A stretch of DNA of 64,000 nucleotides, taken from Pelotomaculum propionicicum. GTDB taxonomy: Bacteria > Bacillota > Desulfotomaculia > Desulfotomaculales > Pelotomaculaceae. The stretch spans positions 51,470 to 115,469 of the forward strand of contig NZ_QFFZ01000008.1 of NCBI RefSeq assembly GCF_004369225.1. The letters are read 5' to 3'. How positions within the stretch are numbered: the stretch's first letter is position 1; every line of letters starts with the position of its first letter. Under the pieces are notes generated by a model. The model had not been told where the DNA came from. It did no database searches and worked only from the letters and a program-made list of their open reading frames with translations. A program made the translations under genes and the position numbers. Below are positions 24,626 through 34,400 of the stretch, one piece after another.

Positions 24626-24880
24626 CTGACTGTCACTGATGTACGAGTGCGCAAAGTTTTAAGTGAAGGAAAAATGAAAGCCATAGTTTCGGTAACTTTT
24701 GACGATTCATTCGTTATTCATGATGTTAAGGTAGTGGAGGGTCAAAATGGATTGTTCGTAGCAATGCCGAGCAGAAAGACCCCGGACGGGGAATTTCGCG
24801 ACATAGCACACCCAATCACTTCTATGGCCCGTGAAGTGATTCAGAATGCTGTATTACAAGCCTACGCTGAGGCTATTTAA
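24626..24880 (+). CDS. spoVG: Septation/RNA-binding regulator SpoVG
   Basis: An 84-residue SpoVG protein. It affects asymmetric septation in sporulation and binds nucleic acid in other species. The family core is obvious: [42 protein letters not shown] and a closing helix. Homologues begin MxVTDVR; to include TVTDVR here, the start must be CTG at 24626, since an in-frame TAA lies just before it and AAGGTGGTGA is at a good distance. Starting at GTG 24647 would remove the conserved first strand. Sigma-H promoter upstream at 24552-24578. Confidence 0.93.
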   Translation: MTVTDVRVRKVLSEGKMKAIVSVTFDDSFVIHDVKVVEGQNGLFVAMPSRKTPDGEFRDIAHPITSMAREVIQNAVLQAYAEAI

Positions 24881-24894
24881 TTTAGAATTATACC

Positions 24895-24919
24895 TGAGAG
24901 CGTTAAGCTCTCTTTTTGT
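24895..24919 (+). terminator. Terminator after spoVG
   Basis: AGAGCG-TTAA-GCTCT hairpin followed by CTTTTTG. Confidence 0.75.
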
Positions 24920-25079
24920 TTAAGAATAAAAGGAAATCTGAGTTTTATGTTGAATAGATTTGATCGTGTTATCTAATAATACAAAGTTATATAAAAGTAG
25001 CACGCCGGCCGGAAAGTTTTAACGGCTGGTTTCCTGATGTTTGCAGTCAAAAAACTATGTTAACAAAGGAGGTCGCCGG

Positions 25080-26447
25080 ATGAATCTGGCGACGGTTATT
25101 CTTGCTGCCGGCAAAGGCACGCGGATGAAGTCAAAACTGCCCAAGGTGCTGCATAAGATTTGCGGCGATACAATGATCTCACATGTCATTAATGCTGTTG
25201 CCGCCGCGGGGGTGAAAAAAACAATTGTGGTGGTAGGGCACGGCGCCGATCGGGTAACCAGTGAGGTTGCAGGCCGGGCGCAGGTTGCCCTGCAGGAAGA
25301 GCAGCTCGGTACAGCACATGCGCTGATGCAGGCCGCCCCTTATTTAAGCAGTTTCCAGGGGGAGATCCTGGTCCTGTGCGGCGATACGCCGCTGATAGAG
25401 GCCTCAACCCTGCTGGACCTTTATCACAGCCATACCGAAGCGGGATCTGATGCTACGGTACTGACTGCGACAGTCGCTGATCCGGCGGGTTACGGCCGGG
25501 TTGTCCGGAATGACCGGGGGGATCTGGTAAAAATAGTTGAACAAAAAGACGCTGCCCCGGAAGAAAAGCAGATCCGGGAAATTAATACCGGTATTTACTG
25601 TTTTGCGGCTGCCGGGCTTTTTGAAGCCCTCAACAGACTTGCCCCCAACAATGCCCAGGGAGAATATTACCTGACAGATATCCTGGAAATGTATATCAGT
25701 GAGGGGCGCCGGGTAGGCGCGGTGAGGCTGGATGACCCCATAGAGATCATGGGCATTAACGACCGGGTGCAGCTGGCTGAAGCTGAAAAGCATATGCGCG
25801 GGCGAATTCTAAATGAATTGATGCTTTCAGGTGTAACTATTATTGACCCTCTTTCCACTTTTGTGGACAAACAAGTCCGGGTGGGCAGGGATACAGTAAT
25901 TTACCCGTTTACTTTTATCGAGGGGGATACGATAATAGGGGAGGACTGTGTTATCGGCCCGAATACCCGCCTCATTAACTCAGTGGTAGGAAACGGTGTA
26001 TCTATTCAAAACTCCCTGGTTACTGAAAGCAGTATGGGAGATCTCTGCAGTATCGGCCCCTTTGCTTACCTCAGGCCCGGCACGGAATTAGCCCGGGGCG
26101 TAAAAGTGGGGAATTTCTCAGAAATTAAAAAATCTACGATTGGAGAAGGCAGCAAAGTTCCTCACTTAAGTTATGTGGGCGACGCGACGATCGGCAGGAA
26201 CGTTAATATAGGCGCGGGTACAATTACCTGCAATTATGACGGGCACAATAAGTGGCCCACTCGCATCGGCGACGGCGCCTTTATCGGCAGCAACACCAAC
26301 CTGGTCGCCCCGGTGAACATTGGAGCGGGAGCGGTTACAGGCGCTGGATCCACCATTACCAAGGATGTTCCCGCCGGCGCCCTGGGTGTTGAAAGAGCAA
26401 AACAAAAAAATGTACTGAATTGGGCAGACCGGGAAAAAGATAAGTAG
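25080..26447 (+). CDS. glmU: Bifunctional UDP-GlcNAc pyrophosphorylase / GlcN-1-P acetyltransferase
   Basis: Makes UDP-N-acetylglucosamine for peptidoglycan and teichoic acids in two steps. 455 residues. The N-terminal uridylyltransferase begins [18 protein letters not shown], with the metal site in [10 protein letters not shown]. The C-terminal half (from about 250) is a left-handed beta-helix of hexapeptide repeats; [12 protein letters not shown] and the [18 protein letters not shown] part carry the acetyltransferase site. ATG at 25080 follows AAAGGAGG. Followed 46 bases later by prs; the pair is conserved across Firmicutes. Confidence 0.97.
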   Translation: MNLATVILAAGKGTRMKSKLPKVLHKICGDTMISHVINAVAAAGVKKTIVVVGHGADRVTSEVAGRAQVALQEEQLGTAHALMQAAPYLSSFQGEILVLCGDTPLIEASTLLDLYHSHTEAGSDATVLTATVADPAGYGRVVRNDRGDLVKIVEQKDAAPEEKQIREINTGIYCFAAAGLFEALNRLAPNNAQGEYYLTDILEMYISEGRRVGAVRLDDPIEIMGINDRVQLAEAEKHMRGRILNELMLSGVTIIDPLSTFVDKQVRVGRDTVIYPFTFIEGDTIIGEDCVIGPNTRLINSVVGNGVSIQNSLVTESSMGDLCSIGPFAYLRPGTELARGVKVGNFSEIKKSTIGEGSKVPHLSYVGDATIGRNVNIGAGTITCNYDGHNKWPTRIGDGAFIGSNTNLVAPVNIGAGAVTGAGSTITKDVPAGALGVERAKQKNVLNWADREKDK

Positions 26448-26493
26448 AGCGATTATTGTAGTTTCATGAGTCAGATTTGGAGGTAAACTTAAA

Positions 26494-27438
26494 ATGTCAT
26501 CTAGTAACAGGCTGAGGATTTTCACCGGCAACGCCAACCCCGAACTCGCTGAAGAAATAGCCAGGTATCTGGGTGTCTCTGTGGGGTCGGCCAAGGTCAC
26601 GCGCTTCAGCGACGGCGAAATCCAGGTTACCATCAACGAGAGTGTCAGGGGAGCTGACGTGTATATTATTCAGCCGACCTGCACACCCATCAATGAAAAC
26701 ATCATGGAGCTTTTAATTTTAATTGACGCGGTGCGGCGCGCCTCAGCCAGACGTATTACCGCTGTAATGCCTTACTACGGGTATGCCCGGCAGGACCGCA
26801 AGTCCAGGGCGCGGGACCCTATCACAGCCAAGCTGATAGCCAACCTTGTCACCTCCGCCGGCGCCAGGCGGGTGCTTACCATGGACCTGCACGCCGGCCA
26901 GATCCAGGGTTTCTTTGATATACCTGTGGACCATTTGCCGGGAGTTCCCATCCTGGCCGAGTATATCCTGCAAAGCGGCCTGCAGGATGTTGTGGTAGTG
27001 TCGCCCGATTTGGGCGGGGTGACCCGGGCCAGGGATTTAGCCCAGCGCATCGGGGCGACTATCGCGATTATTGATAAGCGCAGGCCGCAGCCGAACGTGG
27101 CTGAGGTGGTTGGGCTTATAGGAGATATACACAATAAAACCGTCATTATGTTCGATGATATCATCGACACGGCAGGAACCATTACCCAGGGAGCGGCAGC
27201 TCTTAAAAAATGGGGGGCCAAGGAGATTTACGTGGCCTGCACGCATGCCGTGCTGTCAGGGCCGGCCATCCAGCGGCTGACAGAATCCCCGATTAAAGAA
27301 GTAATCATAACCAATACCATACCTGTGCCCAAGGAGAAGCTGATTGACAAGATCAAGATCCTTTCTGTCGCCCCGCTGCTGGGCGAGGCGATTATCCGCA
27401 TCCACGAAGACCTTTCTGTCAGCAAGCTGTTTGACTAA
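26494..27438 (+). CDS. prs: Ribose-phosphate pyrophosphokinase
   Basis: Makes PRPP from ribose 5-phosphate and ATP for nucleotide, histidine and tryptophan synthesis. 314 residues, class I length. Signatures: [33 protein letters not shown] (flexible loop side), [20 protein letters not shown] (metal/ATP), and the PRPP loop [14 protein letters not shown] with GGAGG upstream. Downstream in Bacillus is ctc (rplY); here two minus-strand genes intervene. Confidence 0.98.
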   Translation: MSSSNRLRIFTGNANPELAEEIARYLGVSVGSAKVTRFSDGEIQVTINESVRGADVYIIQPTCTPINENIMELLILIDAVRRASARRITAVMPYYGYARQDRKSRARDPITAKLIANLVTSAGARRVLTMDLHAGQIQGFFDIPVDHLPGVPILAEYILQSGLQDVVVVSPDLGGVTRARDLAQRIGATIAIIDKRRPQPNVAEVVGLIGDIHNKTVIMFDDIIDTAGTITQGAAALKKWGAKEIYVACTHAVLSGPAIQRLTESPIKEVIITNTIPVPKEKLIDKIKILSVAPLLGEAIIRIHEDLSVSKLFD

Positions 27439-27442
27439 TTAT

Positions 27443-27492
27443 GGGGACATAGCTCGTCCCCAGAGGCAGGCTCCAAATAGAGATGTGTCCCC
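27443..27492. repeat. GGGGACA...TGTCCCC repeat, copy 2
   Basis: GGGGACAT on the left and ATGTGTCCCC on the right with CGTCCCC between, immediately after the prs stop. Confidence 0.5.
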
Positions 27493-27503
27493 ATTTCCTT
27501 GAA

Positions 27504-27549
27504 CCGACGCTACGCAATGGAGCAGCTTGTTTCAACACCATGGACTTAG
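27504..27549. repeat. GTCCATGGTGTTG half-element, copy C
   Basis: The reverse complement of 27504-27549 matches the left end of copy A (6776-6820) over about 44 bases with one difference, including CAACACCATGGACTTAGT. The partner half is missing. Confidence 0.75.
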
Positions 27550-27617
27550 TGTTACTTATTGCATATATTTGTCGATAATCGGAGAGGCTGCCGGTTTGTC
27601 CCGGCAGTCTCTTTTGG

Positions 27618-28280
27618 TTATACGCATGTTGCGAAAACATGGTTTCCGATCCTGGTTATTACCGGCAGTGAACGGATCCAACTGTCCCTGCTGAGGTCGG
27701 GGTTATAAAAAAACAGCGCCCCGCCGGTGGGGTCTTCACCGTTCAACGCCCGCAGGGCGGCTTGCACAGCCTTTTCGTCCGGTTCCAGGTTGATGGAGCC
27801 GTCGGCAACCGGAGAAAACTGGTATACCTGACTGCTCCTCTGGTAAATCACTTTTGTTATTGTTTTGGGAAAGTGCGGGCTGGCCAGCCGGTTCATAATT
27901 ACGGCGCCGACCGCAACCTGCCCGAGAAAGCTCTCGCCCCTGGCCTCAGCGTGAATCAGCCGGGCCAGCAGGATAAGTTCTTCCTCTGATATACCGCCAG
28001 GGATTATGCCGCGGGACAAAGAAACAGGTGTTGTCTTTTCCGAAGGCAGGACCAGCGTGTCACCGGGCAGGATCAGGCTGCCTGTCAGGTTGTTTGCTTT
28101 CATCAGTTCAGACAACTCTATCCGGTGATTTCCGGCAATATCATAAAGAGTATCACCTTCTTTGACGGTATAAGTTAATGATCTGGAACCGGCAGCATTT
28201 GCGCACCGGTGTTCCTGCTCCCGGGTATATAAGGCCAAAGGCGACAGGGCTATGGTTAAAATTACCACCAGCACAATCAT
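27618..28280 (-). CDS. SleB-like cell-wall hydrolase with LysM domain
   Basis: Exported spore-cortex or wall lytic enzyme, 220 residues from the ATG. Order: hydrophobic signal or anchor, LysM (YTVKEGDTLYDIAGNHRI, about 37-80), then a SleB/Hydrolase_2 domain (about 98-220) with the conserved LIHAEARGESFLGQVAVGAV and its catalytic Glu, and FSPVADGSI. SleB-type enzymes cleave cortex peptidoglycan during germination. The ATG at 28280 gives no basic N-terminus and no ribosome site. An upstream CTG at 28313, after AGAGAGG, would add CARR before the hydrophobic core and may be the real start. Confidence 0.88.
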   Translation of the reverse strand: MIVLVVILTIALSPLALYTREQEHRCANAAGSRSLTYTVKEGDTLYDIAGNHRIELSELMKANNLTGSLILPGDTLVLPSEKTTPVSLSRGIIPGGISEEELILLARLIHAEARGESFLGQVAVGAVIMNRLASPHFPKTITKVIYQRSSQVYQFSPVADGSINLEPDEKAVQAALRALNGEDPTGGALFFYNPDLSRDSWIRSLPVITRIGNHVFATCV

Positions 28281-28394
28281 GCCGGGAGCTGTTCTTCTAG
28301 CACATACTATCAGTACCTCTCTCCAAGCGGCTAAACCGCAAGATTTAAGGGATGAAACATCCCTATGCTGTAAATTATAGACAGATTAAAGAAA

Positions 28395-28434
28395 AATAAA
28401 ACACCCGGGTAGCTGTTTGCTTTCCCGGGCGTTT
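28395..28434 (-). terminator. Terminator of the PRC-barrel gene
   Basis: On the minus strand, CGCCCGGG pairs with CCCGGGTG and is followed by TTTTATTTTT. Confidence 0.75.
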
Positions 28435-28460
28435 AATTTAAACATTAAAAAGCTGGTATT

Positions 28461-29261
28461 TTAAGGGGTGGGCGGAGGGACATTATCCCTGTGTTCGCTG
28501 ATGTCAGCGGGAGGCAGGGGGGGCTTTTTTTTAGTTTCAAGGTTTGTTTCAACCGGTTTAGAGACTGCGGGTCCTTTCCCGTCATCTATATCCTCGAAGA
28601 TCTCGCTGTCGTCAAGGTCCATCCGCTTTATTTCTTTCTTCACCTTTTCCAGGGACTTATTTAAACTTGTGCCAAATTCCCTGGTTTTTTGCATGGTGCT
28701 TTCCCAGAGGTGGCCTGTGCTTTCCCGGACATTTTTAATAGTTTCCTGGAGCCCTCCGTCCAGTTTGAAAGCATTTTCCACCGCCTCATTGGTGACCACA
28801 ATTACTTCTTTACCCATAGTGCGGACATAGGCAATATCTAAAAAAGCCCTTCCTTTGATCACGCTGTTGATAACGTTGCCTGAAAACTCCAGCCCCGCGA
28901 TAGTTCCGGTTTCAATATCAACATAATATTCATCGACGTTGCCCAGCACAGTTCCATTTTCGGCAACGAGCCTGGCGCCGGCTATTTTTATTTTTTCCCT
29001 GTGCAGCTTCACGATTTCCGGCAGCCCGGCCGCTTTCTGCACCCCGGAGGATTTTTCAATGGTGATGGCGTCTGCGCCAACGCTGTGAACTTTGGCATAG
29101 GGAATAAACCGCTGCTCCTTAAACCAACCTTTTTGTTCTATGATCAGCGCCGCCACCCTTTTACCGGCGGGATCAATTACAAGTTCTTTGACAATCCCGA
29201 TATGCTGTCCCTCCTCCAGGCTGATCACAGGCATGGAGGCAAACCGTTTGCTTTTCCGCAT
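28461..29261 (-). CDS. PRC-barrel domain protein
   Basis: A 266-residue soluble protein with two PRC-barrel domains (about 5-75 and 85-160): MPVISLEEGQHIGIVKELVI and ARLVAENGTVLGNVDEYYV are the paired starts. PRC-barrels occur in RimM and photosynthetic reaction centre H and bind RNA, proteins or lipids. The tail (about 170-266) is charged, helical, then Pro-rich and probably disordered (KKKPPLPPAD). In B. subtilis a PRC gene, ylmC, takes part in sporulation; a similar role here is only inferred. ATG at 29261 follows AAGGGGGG. Confidence 0.88.
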   Translation of the reverse strand: MRKSKRFASMPVISLEEGQHIGIVKELVIDPAGKRVAALIIEQKGWFKEQRFIPYAKVHSVGADAITIEKSSGVQKAAGLPEIVKLHREKIKIAGARLVAENGTVLGNVDEYYVDIETGTIAGLEFSGNVINSVIKGRAFLDIAYVRTMGKEVIVVTNEAVENAFKLDGGLQETIKNVRESTGHLWESTMQKTREFGTSLNKSLEKVKKEIKRMDLDDSEIFEDIDDGKGPAVSKPVETNLETKKKPPLPPADISEHRDNVPPPTP

Positions 29262-29373
29262 CTTCTGGCCCCCCTTAAATTCCAATAGGTTATTTAGCTA
29301 ATTCATATGCCGCCTGCAGAATGTTTATGACAAATAAAGGGAATAATAAAACTTAAAAGGGGGCTTGGTTTTA

Positions 29374-30012
29374 ATGGAATCAGAATTGGTAGGCAGTGTA
29401 AGGCTTGAAAAAACGGGCGGCAGCAACCATCAGTTGAGGGAAAAGGGATTGATTCCCGCTATTGTTTATGGCAAAAACCTGGGCAGCATTTCAATTGCTG
29501 TGGATGGCAGGGACCTGAAAAAAATCCTTGAAGAAGCCGGTTCTAACGCTTTAATTAACATGAGAATAAAAGAAAACGGAAAAACCCGGAAGTGCAAGGT
29601 GCTGGTTAAAGCAATTCAGCGGGATCCGGTGCGCCGGGAGTTAATACATGTTGATTTTCACCAGATTTCTTTAAAAGACAAGGTGCATGCCGCTGTTCCG
29701 ATCCACCTGGTTGGCTCGGCCCCGGGCGTAGACGAGGGGGGTGTTTTAAACCTGCAGCTGCGCAGGGCCGAGGTTGAATGCCTGGCTACAAAAATCCCAG
29801 ATGCTATAAATGTGGACATTTCCAGCCTGGGCATCGGTGATGCCATTACTGTCGCAGACCTGATCCTGCCGCAGGAGGTAAGGATTTTAGAAGAACACCG
29901 TACTCCTGTCGTAAGCGTTTCAACAGCGGCAAAAGCTGCGGCTGAAACAGGAACAGCCGGCGAGGCCAAGGAAGAGAAAGTAACTGAGGAGGCGAAGGAA
30001 GAAGATAAGTGA
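29374..30012 (+). CDS. rplY: 50S ribosomal protein L25/Ctc (TL5 type)
   Basis: General stress-type L25 (Ctc), 212 residues, binds 5S rRNA. The N-terminal L25 domain (about 5-92) has REKGLIPAIVYGKN and KVLVKAIQRDPVRRELIHVD; the C-terminal TL5 domain follows (about 100-185). The final 25 residues are Ala/Glu/Lys-rich and probably disordered. ATG at 29374 has AAAGGGGG. The stop TGA falls in GATAAGTGACGTGGG, that is, exactly where a GACGTGGG repeat begins, so the repeat may have set the present C-terminus. prs and pth flank it as in Bacillus. Confidence 0.96.
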   Translation: MESELVGSVRLEKTGGSNHQLREKGLIPAIVYGKNLGSISIAVDGRDLKKILEEAGSNALINMRIKENGKTRKCKVLVKAIQRDPVRRELIHVDFHQISLKDKVHAAVPIHLVGSAPGVDEGGVLNLQLRRAEVECLATKIPDAINVDISSLGIGDAITVADLILPQEVRILEEHRTPVVSVSTAAKAAAETGTAGEAKEEKVTEEAKEEDK

Positions 30013-30235
30013 CGTGGGAAGTGTGATATGGGCCGTGAGACGTGGAAATTGGGCTGTGGGCCGTTAGCCGTGGGACGTGAGTATATACGTATTCCTATTG
30101 GGCCATGGACCTTATCATGCGTCGTAATATTCTGTATTTATTGGAGATTTTTGACCCTTGTAACTATCTTTCAATCCCACTTCTCACTTCTCACTTCCGA
30201 CTACCCACTACCAAAGTTAGTGCCGCTGGGGTAAA
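30010..30235. repeat. GACGTGAG-type dispersed repeat, copy 3
   Basis: Begins at the rplY stop with GTGACGTGGGAAGTG units, has GTATATACGTATTCC and TTTGACCCTTG in the core (the inverse of the core seen in other copies), and ends with CCCACTTCTCACTTCTCAC units. Confidence 0.7.
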
Positions 30236-30265
30236 ATAGGTGGAGATAGTTGGGAGGTGCCGTTT

Positions 30266-30832
30266 TTGAAACTAATAGTAGGCCTGGGTAACCCGGGCAG
30301 GGAATATGCCGCAACCAGGCATAATGTCGGTTTTATGGTGATTGACAACCTGGCTCAAAAACTAGGCCTGGACATAAAGAAAACAATGTTCAAGACTCTG
30401 GTCGGCCAGGCTCAGATAGATTCTGAAAAAGTAGTGCTGGCAAAGCCCCAGACCTATATGAACCTGAGCGGCGGGGCGGTTGGCGCGCTGTCCAGATATT
30501 ACAGGCTGACAGCAGCGGACCTGATAATCATTTATGACGATATGGACCTGCCGCTGGGTAAACTGCGCATTCGCTCCGAAGGTGGTTCCGGCGGGCATAA
30601 AGGAATGCAGTCTATTATTGAGGCGCTGGGAAATGACATCATTACCAGGGTGAGAATCGGCATCGGCAGGCCGGCGGAGCCGGGTTTTGACGGCGCTGAT
30701 TATGTCCTGGGCCGCATCAGCGGGGAGGACGCCAAGGTTATCGAGCATTCAATCGCGCTGGCTGTTGAGGCTGTATATTGTTTGGTCAGGCACGGTGTGG
30801 AACGGGCTATGAATGAATATAATAGAAAATAA
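30266..30832 (+). CDS. pth: Peptidyl-tRNA hydrolase
   Basis: Releases tRNA from dropped-off peptidyl-tRNA (SpoVC in Bacillus). 188 residues from the TTG at 30266, which lies seven bases after GGGAGGTG. Catalytic residues: N9 in GLGNPGREY, H19 in TRHNVGF and D in IIYDDMDLPLG; GGSGGHKGMQSI is the family's central signature. Followed by fin 51 bases later, as in the Bacillus spoVC-fin-mfd run. Confidence 0.97.
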   Translation: MKLIVGLGNPGREYAATRHNVGFMVIDNLAQKLGLDIKKTMFKTLVGQAQIDSEKVVLAKPQTYMNLSGGAVGALSRYYRLTAADLIIIYDDMDLPLGKLRIRSEGGSGGHKGMQSIIEALGNDIITRVRIGIGRPAEPGFDGADYVLGRISGEDAKVIEHSIALAVEAVYCLVRHGVERAMNEYNRK

Positions 30833-30883
30833 GGTTAAAAACAGTCTTAAAAGGGGATATTATTGGGTGAAGGAGGCCGGAAT

Positions 30884-31120
30884 TTGAAGCTGCTGTATGT
30901 TTGTGATTACTGTGACGCAATAATTGAAGAAGTTGAACTTCCGGCCCGGTTGTCTGACGCCGCGGTGTCCGGCTTGACGGGTATAGAGCCCCAAGATATA
31001 ATGAAAACAGGCGGCGGTCAGGAGGAAACTTTTTTTTTGACGACTATTTGTGACGACTGCCGGGAAACGATTTACGGGGGTCCGGACAGCACTTTTTATA
31101 ACGGGCCAGTACTGAATTGA
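30884..31120 (+). CDS. fin: Anti-sigma-F factor Fin
   Basis: A 78-residue zinc-binding protein of the Fin (YabK) family. In Bacillus it binds sigma-F in the forespore and helps the switch to sigma-G. The CDYC and CDDC knuckles are the zinc ligands; TGIEPQDIMKTGGGQ lies between. The TTG at 30884 follows AGGAGG. Its place between pth and mfd is the strongest support, since the sequence is short. The C-terminus is a little longer than the zinc site alone requires. Confidence 0.88.
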   Translation: MKLLYVCDYCDAIIEEVELPARLSDAAVSGLTGIEPQDIMKTGGGQEETFFLTTICDDCRETIYGGPDSTFYNGPVLN

Positions 31121-31146
31121 CTTGATGGATCAGATATAAAGTAAAT

Positions 31147-31182
31147 TCAGAGCTTTAACCTTATGCCGTTAAAGCTCTTTTT
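31147..31182 (+). terminator. Terminator after fin
   Basis: AGAGCTTTAA pairs with TTAAAGCTCT, followed by TTTTTGTG. Confidence 0.9.
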
Positions 31183-31184
31183 GT

Positions 31185-31385
31185 GATGGGAAAATATCGG
31201 AAATGGGACGTGAGAATTAAGAAGTGGGAAGTGGGACTGCAAGATAGTATTAAGGGTCAAAGACCCCAAAGGAATGCCAGGATACTCACGGCCCACGTCT
31301 CACGTCCCACGACTGAACAGGAATGCAGGATATACCTACGGCCTACGGCTAAAAGGGCCTATAGCCTACGACTTATAGCTTATGT
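31185..31385. repeat. GACGTGAG-type dispersed repeat, copy 4
   Basis: GGGACGTGAGAATTAAGAAG units, the core AAGGGTCAAAGACCCCAAAG with GGAATGC, then CCCACGTCTCACGTCCCACG and GGAATGCAGGATATACC with CCTACGGC units. Fills the 294-base gap between fin and mfd beyond the terminator. Confidence 0.7.
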
Positions 31386-31414
31386 CTGAATGGGAGATAT
31401 TCTGGAGGATTGTT

Positions 31415-34400
31415 ATGCGCGGAATTTTAAAACCGCTGCAGGCGGCGGCGGAGTTTCAGAGCCTGCGAAAGGGACTGGAGAAAAATTATAAACAGCAGAT
31501 GATTTTTGGGCTGGCCGGTTCCCAGCGCAGCTATCTTTTTGCGGGGGTGGCCGAATTAACCCCGCAGTTTCCAGTATTGATCGTAACACCGGGCGAGCGG
31601 GAGGCAAGTATACTTGCGGAGGAGATGGCCGGGCTGCTGCCGGGTGAGGTAATCCGCCTTTTCCCGGTTTGGCGGGTCCCGCCTTACCAGATCCTGGCCC
31701 ACAGTAAAGAAGTTGAAGCGCAGCGGCTCCAGGTGCTGGAAAGCCTGCTAAAAAGAGAACGTTCAGTAATTATAGCTCCCGCCGAGGCTCTTTTAAGGCG
31801 CCTGGCCCCCACGGAAGAGTTCGCCGGGCCGGTTTTGCAGCTGGCAGTGGGTGACCGGACGGACTTGGAGGGCTTGCTGCTAAGCTTGCTCAAACTGGGC
31901 TATGAACGGGTTGAACTGGTGGAGGAGCGGGGGCAGTTTGGCCTGCGCGGCGGCATTCTGGATATCTACCCGATGACCGCGCACAGGCCGGTCAGGCTGG
32001 AGTTTTTTGATGAAGAACTGGACTCGATCCGCCGTTTTAACGCGGCCACCCAGAGATCAGAAGAAAACATAAAGGATGTTACCATATATCCCGCCAGGGA
32101 GCTGGTTATCAGCGAGTCGGGGCTGGAAAAGGCCAGGCTCGCGGTAGAAAAAGAATACCGGGCCCAGCTGGGCAAACTTGAAAAGCTCGGTGAAGCCGGG
32201 GCGGTAAAACAGCTCTACGAAAAATACCCCGAAATCATAGAAGGTTTTGACGGGTATTTTAATGGCGTCGAGCATTTCTTGCCCTATTTTTACAGCAGGT
32301 ATATCACCCTTTTTGATTACCTGCCGCCGGAAGCCGTCGTGCTGGTCGACGAGCCGGCCCGGGTGAAAGAAGTAATTAACGCGGTCCAGCAGGAGCGAAG
32401 TATTACCTACACCGACCTGCTGGAGCAGGGTAGACTGCTGCCTGCCCAGGCGCTCGGCTACGCGGAGTGGGATAACATCCTGAAAGCACTGTCATCCCGC
32501 AGGGTTATCTACTCCTCCTTGCTGCCGCGGCAGCCCCAGTTTGTCAGCCCGGCCAATGTTGTCAGCTTTCCCGGCAAGACCATGCCCAGTTTCCTGGGCA
32601 ATATTGAAATGCTTGCCAGTGAGATTGTGCAGTGGCGCAAAGACGGGTCCGCGGTGGTCATCCTGGTTTCCAGCCACCAGCGTTCACAACAGCTGCTCTC
32701 AGCTTTGAAAGACAGCAACATTGACGCCTTTTACGCCGGGTCCCCGGAGGGGCGCGTCAGAGGCGGCAATGTATTGCTCACACCAGTTAACCTGGGGAGC
32801 GGATTTGAACTGCCCTGCTGCAGGCTGGTTGTTATTACCGAAACAGATATTTACGGGCAGCGCAAAAAGGCCAGGAAAGAATGGAAGCGCAGCGACCGTC
32901 TGGCCCCGTTTGTAGATATAAAAATGGGCGACCATGTGGTTCACGTGAACCACGGGATTGGACGTTACCTTGGGGTAGTGCCGCTGACTATTGAAGGCAT
33001 CCAAAAGGAATACCTGCTGCTGAAATATGCGGGTGAAGATAAACTCTATGTGCCGGTGGACCAGGTAGGGCTGATTCAGAAATACCTGGGCGGTGAAGGA
33101 GAATCCCCGCGGCTGTCCCGCCTGGGCGGCGCTGATTGGGCCAGGGCCAAGAGCAAGGTTAAAGAAGCGGTAAAAGAAATGGCCGGGGAACTGCTTGACC
33201 TTTACGCTGCCAGAGAGACCATGAAGGGCTATGCTTTTGGCAAGGACACGGTTTGGCAGAGAGAGTTTGAAGATGCCTTTCCCTATGAGGAAACCCCCGA
33301 CCAGCTGCGTGCTATAGATGAGATTAAAGCTGACATGGAACGCCCGAGGCCGATGGACCGCCTGTTGTGCGGCGATGTGGGCTACGGAAAAACAGAGGTG
33401 GCCCTGCGGGCGGCCTTCAAAGCGGTGATGGACGGCAAGCAGGTAGCTATGCTGGCGCCTACCACTATCCTGGCCCAGCAGCATTATAACACATTTATGG
33501 AAAGGCTTGAGGGGTATCCATTTAATGTGGAGGTGTTAAGCCGTTTCCGGACACCGCGCGAACAGCGCCAGGTTTTGCAGGGCCTGCTGCGGGGCAATGT
33601 GGATGTGGTAATCGGTACACACCGCCTGCTGCAGGAAGATGTCTGCTTCAAGGATTTAGGCCTGTTGATTGTGGACGAAGAGCAGCGTTTTGGCGTGGCG
33701 CATAAGGAGCGGCTGAAAATAATGCGCAAGGATGTAGATGTGCTTACACTGTCCGCTACCCCAATCCCGCGCACACTGCACATGTCTTTGGTAGGAATCA
33801 GGGACACCAGTATTCTGGAAACACCGCCGGAAGACCGCTACCCTGTACAAACTTATGTCCTGGAAGAAGAGCCTGTGTTGATCCGCGAGGCTGTCCGCCG
33901 GGAGATAGGACGGGGCGGCCAGGTTTTTGTGGTTTACAACAGAGTGCTGGACCTGGACAGGGTGGCAGCCTGGATCCAGGGGCTCGTTCCCGAGGCCAGG
34001 GTCGTTATGGCCCACGGTCAGATGAGAGAAGAGGAACTGGAGCAGGCCATGCTTGATTTTATGAACAGGGAGTATGACGTCCTCGTCTGCACCACCATTA
34101 TTGAAAACGGCCTGGACCTTCCCAATGTCAATACACTTATTGTAAAAGAGTCAGGCGCGCTTGGTCTGGCCCAGCTTTACCAGCTCAGGGGGAGGGTTGG
34201 CCGTTCGAACCGGCTTGCTTACGCTTACTTTACCTTCCGTAAGGATAAAATTCTGGGAGAAGCCGCCGAAAAACGGCTGACAGCTATCCGTGAGTTTACC
34301 GAGCTTGGCTCTGGTTTTAAAATAGCCATGCGTGACCTGGAAATACGCGGCGCCGGCAATATTCTCGGCGCCGAGCAGCACGGCCATATAGCGGCGGTCG

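Noticed and set aside
24940..25000. Sigma-A promoter before glmU
   Set aside because: TTGAAT and AATAAT are 19 bases apart and other -10-like boxes do not fit, so no firm call was made.
16672..31385. CRISPR array
   Set aside because: The GACGTGAG repeats vary in unit and spacing, are inverted on themselves and have no cas genes nearby.
34203..34215. tRNA T-loop-like GTTCGAA
   Set aside because: Lies inside mfd and has no cloverleaf around it.
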